A stretch of DNA of 13,924 nt from an uncultured Chloroflexota bacterium. GTDB lineage: Bacteria; Chloroflexota; Anaerolineae; Aggregatilineales; Phototrophicaceae. A program made the translations under genes and the position numbers. The stretch is taken from NCBI GenBank assembly GCA_903904765.1, contig CAIVEA010000270.1, positions 1 to 13,924 of the forward strand, in the 5' to 3' direction. Positions 7,143-13,924 of the stretch are shown in pieces. Each line of letters starts with the position of its first letter. The stretch's first letter is position 1. The notes under the pieces are model-generated. The model was not told the origin of the DNA. It ran no database searches and saw only the letters and a program-made list of their open reading frames with translations.

Positions 7143-8279
7143 ATGCCAGAACTCATGGAGGCCAAACTCGTCCTTTTGTGCCCTGATTCGGGCTTTGCCG
7201 AACAGGTCGCAGAAGCGATTGGCACATCTCACATTCAGTTCTGGTTGGCGCAGTCCCCAGACCATTACGAACAACTCCTCCAAGCGATTGTTCCCGATGT
7301 GCTGCTGGCAACCGATGATACCGAATGGGCGAACGCCATTTTTGGGGCTGTGCGTAACCGTCCCCCCTATCCACTGACTATCCTGCTCAGCGATCATCCA
7401 CCGCTTTATACGCCGTCCCCCCTTGTGGATATGTGGCTACCCTACAGTACACTGCCTTCGCTGCCGATCCACCTGAATAACGCGCTGGCATGGCGACAAC
7501 AACTCTACGAACAGCGCGAACGCTGCACCCAAGCCGAAGCAGATCGGGAACGCCTCGAAAACGAATTTCAGATTCAACAGCAGTCCTCGTTCCAGATGCT
7601 TGAGCAGATTAAAAACGCGGTCGTTTACAACGTCACGCATGAGCTACGAACACCATTATTGCAGGTGAAATCGGCCATCGCGCTGCTCGAAGACGATGTT
7701 GGCGCGGAACACAGTGTCCTCAAACTCGCCACAGGCGCAGTAGCCCGCCTCGAAACAGGCATTCATAACCTGAGTGCCCTCAACAGCCTGATCCAGAACG
7801 GTCTAGATCGGGAAGCATTCATGCTGACCGAAATCTCCGAAATCATCGAGTCTGCACAACTCACCATCAAGCGCACATGGGCGAACAAAGGCCACTTGGA
7901 GCGAGTGAAAATAAAGTGCGACCCATCACTGAAACCCATCCCCTGCGACTCAAAACGTCTGTCGCTGGCGTTGGGGTTGATACTGGACAATGCCATCAAG
8001 TTCAGCAACAAACGAATTGATTTTCAAGCCACCCCTGTTCCGGGTGGCGTGCGCTTCAGCGTCAAAGATCAGGGCATCGGCATCCCCGCCAACCAGATCG
8101 AGCAAATTTTCGACATCTTCTTTCAGGTGGATGCCTCCGCCACACGCCGTTATAACGGCATGGGCATCGGTCTCTCAATCGCCCGCCATATTGTCGAAAG
8201 CCACAATAGCGCCATCCATGTAACCAGTGTGGAAAACAAGGGGACGACCTTCTGGTTCGATCTACACTACGACAGTTAA
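7143..8279 (+). CDS. Soluble orphan sensor histidine kinase with degenerate receiver-like N-terminus
   Basis: The 378-residue protein has no membrane segment. Residues 5 to about 115 alternate strand- and helix-like segments in receiver order (KLVLLCPDSGF, VPDVLLATDD, LTILLSD, VDMWLPYST). The paired acidic residues of the first loop are not evident and the conserved Lys position reads LPYST, so it looks like a pseudo-receiver. A Gln/Glu-rich coiled coil (about 120-155) leads to a HisKA domain with the phospho-acceptor in VTHELRTP (H166). The HATPase domain has an N-box LDNAIKFS (N283), a G1 box DQGIGIP (D309) and a G2 box GMGIG (339-343). The kinase core looks active. No response regulator gene is in the window. 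I chose ATG 7143; TTG 7140 and ATG 7155 are alternatives. The signal sensed is unknown. Confidence 0.88.
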   Translation: MPELMEAKLVLLCPDSGFAEQVAEAIGTSHIQFWLAQSPDHYEQLLQAIVPDVLLATDDTEWANAIFGAVRNRPPYPLTILLSDHPPLYTPSPLVDMWLPYSTLPSLPIHLNNALAWRQQLYEQRERCTQAEADRERLENEFQIQQQSSFQMLEQIKNAVVYNVTHELRTPLLQVKSAIALLEDDVGAEHSVLKLATGAVARLETGIHNLSALNSLIQNGLDREAFMLTEISEIIESAQLTIKRTWANKGHLERVKIKCDPSLKPIPCDSKRLSLALGLILDNAIKFSNKRIDFQATPVPGGVRFSVKDQGIGIPANQIEQIFDIFFQVDASATRRYNGMGIGLSIARHIVESHNSAIHVTSVENKGTTFWFDLHYDS

Positions 8280-8311
8280 ACGGTTAGCGGAACAACTCGA
8301 ACACCCCTACC

Positions 8312-8340
8312 TCGACGCATGCAATCCCCTCCGCTATAAT
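8312..8340 (+). promoter_or_regulatory. Promoter for the yebC-ruvC-ruvA-thyX operon
   Basis: TCGACG (8312-8317, four of six matches to TTGACA) and a perfect TATAAT (8335-8340) are 17 bases apart. The start would fall near 8347, giving a leader of about 33 bases before ATG 8380, with ACGGAGA as the ribosome site. Confidence 0.65.
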
Positions 8341-8379
8341 TTGCTCACCTTCTGAATAAACACTTCACGGAGAAAAAGT

Positions 8380-9132
8380 ATGTCCGGCCACAGTAAATGG
8401 TCTACGATTAAACGCAAGAAGGGCGCTGAAGATGCCAAGCGCGGCAAAATCTTCACCCGCATCGCCCGCGACATCATGCTGGCTGCCCGCGAAGGCGGAG
8501 GCGACGAAAACGCCAACGCCAAGCTGAAAATCGCCATCGGCAAAGCTAAAGCCAACAACATGCCCAAAGACAACATCGAACGCGCCATCCAGCGCGGGGC
8601 GGGCGGCGGCGAAGGCATTGACATGGAAGAAATAACCTACGAAGGCTATGGCCCCGAAGGTGTGGCTTTCATGATTGATGTCCTTACCGACAACAAGAAC
8701 CGCACCCTCGCTGAAGTCAAGCGCGTGTTCAACCGTGCAGGCGGCGCGCTGGCCTCAGCGGGTTCGGTCGGCTGGCAGTTCGAGAAAAAGGGACGTATCG
8801 TCCTCAAAGGCGAAGGCTTGGATTTCGACACGGTGTTCATGAATGCAGCCGAAGCTGGTGCGGATGATGTAGTGGATGAAGATGGCGTGATCGCCGTTTA
8901 CACCCCGCGTGAAATGTTCTCGGCAGTTGAAACGGTGCTGATTGACAACAAATACGAAATCGAAGAAGCCGAACTGCGCTGGGAAGCCAAAAACGAGGCT
9001 GAAGTGCCTGTCGAGAAGGCTGTCCAGAACTTGAAGCTGATGGAATCGCTGGAAGAACTGGACGACGTTCAGGGTGTGGCCTGTAATCTGCTCATCACCG
9101 ATGATGCTGTGGCTGCCCTTGAGTCGGCTTAA
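8380..9132 (+). CDS. yebC: YebC/TACO1 family translation factor or transcriptional regulator
   Basis: The 250-residue product opens with the family hallmark MSGHSKWSTIKRKK, followed by KRGKIFTRIARDI and the AAREGGGDENANAKL segment. It continues with NMPKDNIERAIQRG and TYEGYGPEGVAF, and it has the normal family length. YebC proteins were first described as DNA-binding regulators (PmpR). More recent work on the family supports a role in relieving ribosome stalling, especially at proline runs. The stop overlaps the ruvC start by one base (TAATG), so the genes are coupled. The yebC-ruvC-ruvA order is widely conserved in bacteria, which supports both the call and the operon. GGAG at 8369-8372 fixes the start. 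Confidence 0.97.
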   Translation: MSGHSKWSTIKRKKGAEDAKRGKIFTRIARDIMLAAREGGGDENANAKLKIAIGKAKANNMPKDNIERAIQRGAGGGEGIDMEEITYEGYGPEGVAFMIDVLTDNKNRTLAEVKRVFNRAGGALASAGSVGWQFEKKGRIVLKGEGLDFDTVFMNAAEAGADDVVDEDGVIAVYTPREMFSAVETVLIDNKYEIEEAELRWEAKNEAEVPVEKAVQNLKLMESLEELDDVQGVACNLLITDDAVAALESA

Positions 9133-9632
9133 TGATTACACTGGGAATTGATCCCGGTACGGCGACGGTCGGTTACGGCGTGGTCGAAGAATTAGGCGAT
9201 GGTTCGCTACGAGCCATCGCCTACGGGGTTATCACCACGCCCCCCTCGCTCCCCATGTGGCAGCGGTTGCAGATCATCTACGAGGGGCTGACGGCGCTCG
9301 TCAACCAGCACCAACCCGATAGGGGGGCGGTAGAAGAATTGTTCTTCGCCAAGAACGTGACCACCGCCATCACCGTCGCGCAAGGGCGCGGGGTGATCCT
9401 GCTGGCGCTGGCAAATGGCAATCTGCCCGTCTTCGAGTACAAGCCCAACCAGATTAAGCAATCCATCGCAGGCTATGGCGGCGCAAAAAAGCCGCAAATG
9501 CAAGAAATGGTGCGGATGCTGCTCGGCCTCGACCAAATTCCACGCCCGGATGATGCCGCCGACGGATTAGCCATCGCCATCACTGATCTCCATAACGCCC
9601 GCTTCGATATGTACGCGGATGAAAACCAATGA
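9132..9632 (+). CDS. ruvC: Crossover junction endodeoxyribonuclease RuvC
   Basis: RuvC resolves Holliday junctions by paired symmetric nicks on the RuvAB-bound junction, using two metal ions. The 166-residue product has the RNase H-like fold signatures GIDPGTATVGYG (catalytic D7), VEELFFAKN (E68) and PDDAADGLAIAI (D141, D144), so the full acidic quartet is present. YKPNQIKQSIAGYGGAKKPQM fits the DNA-contact region. The length is typical. The start shares one base with the yebC stop, and the stop overlaps ruvA by four bases (ATGA). I see no separate promoter. Confidence 0.97.
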   Translation: MITLGIDPGTATVGYGVVEELGDGSLRAIAYGVITTPPSLPMWQRLQIIYEGLTALVNQHQPDRGAVEELFFAKNVTTAITVAQGRGVILLALANGNLPVFEYKPNQIKQSIAGYGGAKKPQMQEMVRMLLGLDQIPRPDDAADGLAIAITDLHNARFDMYADENQ

Positions 9633-10204
9633 TCGCCAGCATCGAAGGACAGGTCGCCGCCACAGGTAAGGATTACGTCATCCTCAGCACGGGCGGTATC
9701 GGCTACAAAATATTCGTCCCCTTCCCTACTCTGGAGCGCGTACAAGGCGAGGCGCAAGCCTTCCTGCACACCGCGCTCATCGTGCGTGAGGACTCGCTCA
9801 CGCTCTACGGATTCGCCACCACCACCGAACGCGAGTTGTTCGACAATCTGCTGAGCGTCAACGGCGTGGGGCCAAAGCTGGCGCTCGCCATCCTCAGCAG
9901 CATGTCGTATGAGAGTCTGAAGAACGCCGTACTGGGCGAACGTGCCGACATCCTCGCTCGCGTACCCGGCATCGGCAAAAAGACCGCGCAGAAAATTTTG
10001 ATCGAACTCAAAGACAAACTCAAGCTAGGGCAGGATGCCGGGCCGATTGCGGCCTTTGACGATCTGAACAGCGACGTGCTGGATACGCTGGTCGCACTGG
10101 GCTACAGCATCATCGAAGCGCAAACCGCCATCCAGTCCCTGCCGTCCAACGCCCCACCCACCGTCGAGGAGCGTGTACGGCTGGCGCTGCAATATTTCGC
10201 CTAA
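9629..10204 (+). CDS. ruvA: Holliday junction branch migration protein RuvA
   Basis: RuvA tetramers hold the four-way junction open and load the RuvB motor. The 191-residue product has an N-terminal OB-fold (about 1-63) beginning MIASIEGQV. The acidic-pin residues lie in REDSLTLYGF (E54, D55). Two helix-hairpin-helix motifs follow, LSVNGVGPKLALAIL (75-89) and ARVPGIGKKTAQKIL (110-124). The C-terminal RuvB-contacting domain III (about 147-191) includes DTLVALGYS. All domains are intact and the length is normal. It overlaps ruvC by ATGA. The usual partner ruvB is not adjacent; thyX follows after 21 bases, so RuvB must be encoded elsewhere. Confidence 0.97.
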   Translation: MIASIEGQVAATGKDYVILSTGGIGYKIFVPFPTLERVQGEAQAFLHTALIVREDSLTLYGFATTTERELFDNLLSVNGVGPKLALAILSSMSYESLKNAVLGERADILARVPGIGKKTAQKILIELKDKLKLGQDAGPIAAFDDLNSDVLDTLVALGYSIIEAQTAIQSLPSNAPPTVEERVRLALQYFA

Positions 10205-10225
10205 CACCCACCGGGGGAAACATCC

Positions 10226-10948
10226 ATGACCACAGAACTCATCGGCAAACAGGTGAAGGTGCTGGATAAAGGCTGGATCGAACTGCTTGACCTGATGCCG
10301 CACCCAATGACGGGCATTAGCGGCGATCTCGCCATCGTCAACGCCGCCCGCGTGAGCTTCATGGGCGAAAGCAAAGGGCCGGAAAAAGACAAAAAGCTTC
10401 TGTTTTACCTGTTGCGCCACAAGCACACCAGCCCCTTCGAGATGGTGGAATTCAAATTCCGCGTGCGCGCCCCCCTCGTGACGTGGTGGCAATGGGTACG
10501 CCACCGGACCTTCAGTATGAACGCCCAGTCAGGTCGCTACACGCCCTTTGAAGAAGGCGACTTTTATGTGCCGGACGAGTGGCGCAAACAGGCCGCCAGC
10601 AATAAGCAGGCCAGTGATGGCATCGTCGAAACCGATGTGAACGCTGACCTGACCGCCAGGCTGCTTGACCACTATGCGCGGGGTTTCACCCTGTACGAAG
10701 AATGCCTGCAAGCAGGTGTTGCCAAAGAGCAGGCGCGGTTGTTCCTACCCGGCTTCAGCGTGTACTACACATGGGTGCTGAAAGTGGACGCGCACAACCT
10801 GATGCACTTCCTCAAGTTACGCATGGCCGCCGATGCCCAGTACGAAATTCGCGTTTTCGCGCAGGCCATTTATGACGAGTTCTTCAAGCCCGCCCTCCCT
10901 TGGACAGCGGAAGCCTTTGAAGAATACATCCTCAAGCCGCAGGAATAA
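10226..10948 (+). CDS. thyX: Flavin-dependent thymidylate synthase ThyX
   Basis: ThyX methylates dUMP to dTMP using methylene-tetrahydrofolate, NADPH and FAD, and replaces ThyA in many bacteria. The 240-residue protein has HTSPFEMVEFKF (67-78) and the signature RHR-x7-S in RHRTFSMNAQS (R92, H93, R94, S102). The C-terminal HNLMHFLKLRMAADAQYEIR carries the dUMP-binding Arg (R199). The length fits the family. GGGGG (10213-10217) gives an 8-base spacing to ATG 10226. It sits 21 bases after ruvA with no visible promoter, so it is probably the last gene of the yebC operon. That would tie nucleotide supply to a recombination operon. The hairpin just downstream lacks a T-tract on this strand. Confidence 0.96.
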   Translation: MTTELIGKQVKVLDKGWIELLDLMPHPMTGISGDLAIVNAARVSFMGESKGPEKDKKLLFYLLRHKHTSPFEMVEFKFRVRAPLVTWWQWVRHRTFSMNAQSGRYTPFEEGDFYVPDEWRKQAASNKQASDGIVETDVNADLTARLLDHYARGFTLYEECLQAGVAKEQARLFLPGFSVYYTWVLKVDAHNLMHFLKLRMAADAQYEIRVFAQAIYDEFFKPALPWTAEAFEEYILKPQE

Positions 10949-10986
10949 AAAAGCGCCGCTGATCCCTATTTGCGACCAGCGGCGCT
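10947..10986 (-). terminator. Intrinsic terminator of the minus-strand haemoglobin/lipoprotein operon
   Basis: A perfect 10-bp stem (10952-10961 with 10977-10986, AGCGCCGCTG type) is closed by a 15-base loop. On the minus strand it is followed by TTTTTT. On the plus strand no T run follows, so it mainly serves the minus-strand unit ending at 11008. It may also slow transcription coming from thyX. Confidence 0.85.
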
Positions 10987-11007
10987 CAATCTCTCCGATG
11001 CCATGCG

Positions 11008-11634
11008 CTATTGCGGAATCAGTTCCTGTCCGCGTTCAAGGCACATTTGCTGATTCAACAGATCTTCGGGGTACACCGACCACCCGTACCGCTGATCTTT
11101 CTGGAACAGTTCGGGGCGAAACACATAAGCCGGTTCTACCGTATAATCCACCAACAGTTCTTGGCCTGCGGCATCAATCAGGCGAATGCGATACCGAGCC
11201 GCGCCCACTGCCGACTTCCAGAACACCTGCGGCGCACTCCCTAGCGGGAACAACAGCATGCTGCGCTCCCGATCTACACCGAACGAACCGCAAGCCTCCA
11301 ACGTGGGAACAGCCGTCGCAGGTACAGCAGGTGGTTGCTCGACGCTCGTCTGTTGCGTCGGCACTGGCGTGGGTGACGGCTGTTCCTGCACGACTTCAGC
11401 CTGCTCCGCCGTCGGTTCAGGCGAAGGTGTCCATGTGGGCGGCAACGTCGGCCTGTTCAATGGCGCAGCTGTGGGCGGTTGCGTAGGCGCAGTCGTCGGT
11501 GCAACCACCGGGGTAGGTGACGGCATCAACGTCGGTAATGCCTGCTCTCCTTGCGATCCGCACCCCGCCAGCGCGAACGCCAGTATGAGGCCAATACCAT
11601 AATGTCGTAGGCTCATCATCCCCATCCTCATCAT
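11008..11634 (-). CDS. Lipoprotein with Pro/Thr-rich linker and a small C-terminal domain
   Basis: The 208-residue product has a lipoprotein signal peptide: a hydrophobic stretch (12-23) and lipobox LAGC with the acyl-anchor Cys at 25. A long low-complexity linker (about 33-112), rich in Pro, Thr and Ala and including RPTLPPTWTP, spaces the C-terminal domain away from the membrane. That domain (about 113-208) has a beta-rich look resembling FN3-like folds (PQVFWKSAVGAARYRIRLID, then RYGWSVYP). Two cysteines (115, 198) could form a disulphide. The start at 11634 overlaps the upstream gene's stop as ATGA; the open frame to 11772 lies within that gene. Several Met codons (1, 2, 4, 6, 7) leave the exact start open. 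The partner or ligand is unknown. Confidence 0.82.
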   Translation of the reverse strand: MMRMGMMSLRHYGIGLILAFALAGCGSQGEQALPTLMPSPTPVVAPTTAPTQPPTAAPLNRPTLPPTWTPSPEPTAEQAEVVQEQPSPTPVPTQQTSVEQPPAVPATAVPTLEACGSFGVDRERSMLLFPLGSAPQVFWKSAVGAARYRIRLIDAAGQELLVDYTVEPAYVFRPELFQKDQRYGWSVYPEDLLNQQMCLERGQELIPQ

Positions 11635-12068
11635 GTTTCTGCCACGATTGAATAGCCTTGAATCACCAGATAGGCCACCAGCAGCACCGCCAGTATGCCC
11701 ACCAGCAAATACACCAGCGTAGCGCGGCGCGGCATCGGGGGCTGTCCCACCGTCCCCACCAGCAGTACCCATCCCGCCAGATACATCACCACGCCAGCGG
11801 CAGTAGAAACTAGCGACGGCGCGATGATAGTGGCTTCGCTAAAGAAAAAGGTCATGTAAACCCAGTCCACCAGCGGCGAAACTGCCACCGTGACCACCAA
11901 CGCCAGCACAGCCACCAGCAGAATGCGCCCGAATCTGCGCCACGACAGGACGAACTGCGCCAACCGCAGGAATGGTGATACCCGCGCTGGCCTTTCTCGT
12001 GCCGGAACGTTTGGTGCAGATCGTGTAGCAAGCGCAGATGCCTTAATCTTCGCCACGCGCCGCGTCAT
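11631..12068 (-). CDS. Three-helix membrane protein of unknown function
   Basis: The 145-residue product has a basic, probably cytoplasmic N-terminus (about 1-45, including TRRVAKIKA and ARERPARV). Three predicted membrane helices follow at about 48-66, 82-105 and 117-137. I recognise no catalytic motif. The ATG at 12068 overlaps the stop of the haemoglobin gene as ATGA, and its own stop overlaps the lipoprotein start the same way. This marks it as the middle gene of a translationally coupled trio. By context it may anchor or support the lipoprotein or use a redox signal from the haemoglobin; that is inference only. Confidence 0.8.
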   Translation of the reverse strand: MTRRVAKIKASALATRSAPNVPARERPARVSPFLRLAQFVLSWRRFGRILLVAVLALVVTVAVSPLVDWVYMTFFFSEATIIAPSLVSTAAGVVMYLAGWVLLVGTVGQPPMPRRATLVYLLVGILAVLLVAYLVIQGYSIVAET

Positions 12069-12496
12069 TCGGAAGCACTCCGGGGATGACTGTAGTGCAT
12101 CACATTGTTAGCTTTGGGTTCGGCGTTCACCATGAACGTCGAAGCACGCTCAAAATAATCGCGCATCACAGCACGCGCAGGCTCCGGGATGTCCACCGCG
12201 TCAATCGCTTCTAGCATACAACGCAACCAATGATCGCGCCCCTCTTGGTCAATCACGAACGGCATGTGGCGCATCCGCAAGCGAGGATGCCCTCGCTCTT
12301 GTATATACTGCGCCGGGCCGCCAAAATACTGCATCAAGAACAGGAATTGCCAGCGTTTCCCCTGTTCCAAATCGGGCGGGAACATCGGACGCAGCACCGG
12401 GTCGGCCTCCACGCGGGCATAGAACTCATCCACCAGCCGCAGGAAAACTACCTCGCCGCCTGCAACCTCAAAAACATTCACATCAGCATCGGTCAT
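12065..12496 (-). CDS. Group II truncated haemoglobin (GlbO-like)
   Basis: The 143-residue haem protein belongs to the 2-on-2 globins. The block GGPAQYIQERGHPRLRMRH-MPF closely matches actinobacterial trHbO; the last His (H77) is the proximal haem ligand (F8). Trp in DHWLRCM (W90) is the group II G8 Trp, and Tyr in EFYARV (Y26) is the B10 distal residue. The CD1 position is Phe (MFPPDL, F39) rather than the Tyr of mycobacterial GlbO. The family binds oxygen and NO and may handle reactive nitrogen or oxygen species. ATG 12496 is preferred, with the weak ribosome site AGGCGAG upstream. An in-frame GTG at 12505 would put that site too close. It is first in a three-gene operon. Confidence 0.93.
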   Translation of the reverse strand: MTDADVNVFEVAGGEVVFLRLVDEFYARVEADPVLRPMFPPDLEQGKRWQFLFLMQYFGGPAQYIQERGHPRLRMRHMPFVIDQEGRDHWLRCMLEAIDAVDIPEPARAVMRDYFERASTFMVNAEPKANNVMHYSHPRSASE

Positions 12497-12532
12497 GAGG
12501 CTCACTCGCCTAATTCATTTGCATTTATGCTT

Positions 12533-12538
12533 ATCATA
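12533..12538 (-). promoter_or_regulatory. Candidate -10 of the minus-strand haemoglobin operon
   Basis: TATGAT on the minus strand (5 of 6 matches to TATAAT) lies about 37 bases before the haemoglobin ATG. The -35 region is poor. This is the only reasonable -10 I see in the gap that reads leftward. Confidence 0.4.
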
Positions 12539-12594
12539 CCGCCGAACACGCCCCCGCAAAAGCCTGTGCGATAGGGCAATCGGCGGAGTCCACG

Positions 12595-12623
12595 TTGCAC
12601 AGCGGGCGCGTCTCAACTACACT
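12595..12623 (+). promoter_or_regulatory. Sigma70-type promoter for the polytopic membrane protein
   Basis: TTGCAC (12595-12600) and TACACT (12618-12623) are 17 bases apart, closely matching the layout of the promoter at 515-543. A start near 12630 gives a leader of about 28 bases, with GGGAG (12647-12651) before ATG 12658. Confidence 0.6.
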
Positions 12624-12657
12624 CGTGCAAAATCATGCCGCACGATGGGAGTCATCC

Positions 12658-13924
12658 ATGCGCCAACGCCTGCGTTTGCGCCCCCAGCTTCTCCATTTAC
12701 TCGAAGCCGCCCTGCTCGGCTGGTTCTTTTTCAGCAGTATTCGCTTCCTCATCGGAATGCTTTACAGCCGCGCCGGAGGTGTGTCCATCAGCCTCGGCCT
12801 TGATCCGGCACTCATCCCCGCCGGTACGCCGGGCATAGTAGAAGCCACTACGCTGCAATCCGAACTCACCTTCCTGTTCGTCATGCTGCTCCTGCCACTG
12901 ATTGCCACGCTGTTCGGGCGCTTCCGGCTCATCGCGGTCATCGGGACGGTTCTGCTGGCAGCAGGCCGCCTGTTTTTGCTCGGCGGTTCGGGCGTTTCCC
13001 CCGTCATCGGCGCAGCGCTGGCGCTGGGCGGCGGGCTGGTCTATATCACCGCGCTAGGGCGCTGGCGGGCGACCACACTACCCTACTTTTTCGTACTCGG
13101 TGGGACGCTCGATCAAGCGGCGCGGGCTATCGGCAACACACTCGACCCCACATGGTCGAGCGGATTCGCCAGCATACAGGCCAGCCTCTCACTAGCGGTA
13201 TTCATCCTTAGTTTGATCGCCTTCATCTGGCATTTGCGCCGCAAACCAGAACCACAGGCCGAAGGTAGCATAGACCTCGATCACGGCCTCATCCCCTTCT
13301 GGGGAGGCATCGGTTTCGGCGGATTGCTGTTTCTTGAGCTGGCGCTACTCGGCACGCCCAACGCGCTCGCGCATCGTGCAGGCGTTGACTACACGAACTT
13401 TGCGCCTTTGGTGATGCTGGCGACACTCCTGCCTCTCATTCCGGTTGTTCGCGCACAGGCAGCAGCGCTCGTCGGTCTGTTTGACCGCAGCGCACGCGGT
13501 TGGGCATGGATGCTGCTGATGGCGCTCCTCATCGTGTTCGGCACGCGCTTTCAGGGGTTGGTGGCGGGTGCGGCGTTGGTGATCGCCCAATTCACCGCCA
13601 GCCTGCTCTGGTGGTGGCTGGCACGCCCCCGCGCTGCTAAAGAACGCAGCTTCAGCGGCTTATGGCTGATCGTAGGCGCAGCTTTTTTCGCTCTGCTGCT
13701 GGCTGCCGACAATTTCACCTATGAATACGCCTACGTGCAGGACATGACAGGTGATCTGGCCTTCCTGAGCCCGATTATCCCGCCCTTCTTGCGCGGTTTT
13801 CGGGGCATGGGGTTGGGCATCCTGCTCCTGAGCATATTCCTCTCCGCCCTGCCAATGGTGATGTCGCAGCGGCGCATACCGTGGTCGGGTGGTTCGCGCT
13901 TGCTCTCGTTCTTCGCGCTGCTGC
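12658..13924 (+). CDS. Polytopic membrane protein, unknown function (3' end beyond window)
   Basis: The frame is open from ATG 12658 to the right edge (422 codons and still open). GGGAG at 6-base spacing and a good promoter support the start. A short basic N-terminus (MRQRLRLR) is followed by about ten or more hydrophobic helices, for example GWFFFSSIRFLIGMLYS, LTFLFVMLLLPLIATLFG, SLAVFILSLIAFIWHL and GLGILLLSIFLSALPMV. Loops are short, and the largest carries KPEPQAEGSIDLDHG. I see no transporter or enzyme signature. Some bacterial proteins with this sort of N-terminal membrane half end in an endonuclease/exonuclease/phosphatase-type domain, but that part, if present, is outside the window. 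This is only a possibility. Confidence 0.8.
   Translation, partial: MRQRLRLRPQLLHLLEAALLGWFFFSSIRFLIGMLYSRAGGVSISLGLDPALIPAGTPGIVEATTLQSELTFLFVMLLLPLIATLFGRFRLIAVIGTVLLAAGRLFLLGGSGVSPVIGAALALGGGLVYITALGRWRATTLPYFFVLGGTLDQAARAIGNTLDPTWSSGFASIQASLSLAVFILSLIAFIWHLRRKPEPQAEGSIDLDHGLIPFWGGIGFGGLLFLELALLGTPNALAHRAGVDYTNFAPLVMLATLLPLIPVVRAQAAALVGLFDRSARGWAWMLLMALLIVFGTRFQGLVAGAALVIAQFTASLLWWWLARPRAAKERSFSGLWLIVGAAFFALLLAADNFTYEYAYVQDMTGDLAFLSPIIPPFLRGFRGMGLGILLLSIFLSALPMVMSQRRIPWSGGSRLLSFFALL

Noticed and set aside
10833..11486. 217-codon plus-strand open frame
   Set aside because: It overlaps the end of thyX and lies antisense to the lipoprotein, with low-complexity, Pro/Arg-rich composition and no motif. 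It also crosses the terminator hairpin.
11186..11602. 138-codon plus-strand Gly/Val-rich open frame
   Set aside because: It mirrors the Pro/Thr linker of the minus-strand lipoprotein. The repeat-like composition comes from that linker.
11635..11772. Longer N-terminus for the lipoprotein
   Set aside because: It would lie inside the membrane-protein gene and bury the signal peptide. The ATGA overlap at 11634 is the natural start.
1..13924. CRISPR array, tRNA/rRNA, insertion sequence, toxin-antitoxin or defence island
   Set aside because: I saw no regularly spaced repeats, cloverleaf, transposase or integrase motif, flanking inverted repeats with target duplication, or recognised defence genes.

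Overview
This 13.9 kb window is a gene-dense bacterial chromosome segment, GC-rich by eye. It carries thirteen supportable protein genes, two of them cut by the window edges. It has no tRNA, rRNA, CRISPR array, insertion sequence or phage gene that I can see. The best lineage guess is Chloroflexota, probably an Anaerolineae-like member. The reasons are a lipoprotein with a long Pro/Thr linker containing RPTLPPTWTP, a tandem PstS-like secreted protein with no transporter genes, a yebC-ruvC-ruvA cluster without ruvB, and a Cys-rich small protein type I associate with this phylum. This is inference, not a search result.

Layout. A truncated amidohydrolase gene (1-419, minus) diverges from a secreted tandem PstS-like binding protein (591-2477, plus), which ends in a strong intrinsic terminator. 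Next comes a DinG-type protein with an N-terminal DEDDh exonuclease and a C-terminal Fe-S helicase (2590-5412). A two-gene unit follows: a 120-residue Cys-rich protein (5490-5852) overlapping by 8 bp a HAD-phosphatase/DinB-fold fusion (5845-7017). A soluble orphan histidine kinase with a degenerate receiver-like N-terminus (7143-8279) sits behind a very G-rich leader. A DNA-maintenance operon follows: yebC, ruvC, ruvA and thyX (8380-10948), with the first three genes overlapping by 1 and 4 bp.

On the minus strand, convergent to thyX, lies a three-gene operon read from right to left: truncated haemoglobin (12496-12065), a three-helix membrane protein (12068-11631) and a Pro/Thr-rich lipoprotein (11634-11008). 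They are joined by two ATGA overlaps and end in an intrinsic terminator at about 10986-10947. A divergent polytopic membrane protein (12658 onward) runs off the right edge.

Functionally, dinG, ruvC and ruvA serve DNA repair and recombination, thyX supplies dTMP for DNA synthesis, and yebC is a translation factor or regulator. The least familiar parts are the Cys-rich/HAD-DinB pair, the haemoglobin-membrane-lipoprotein operon and the duplicated binding protein with matching cysteine quartets. Several promoters share an extended -10 of the form TGCTAnnnT. I did not find a clear new defence or mobile system.
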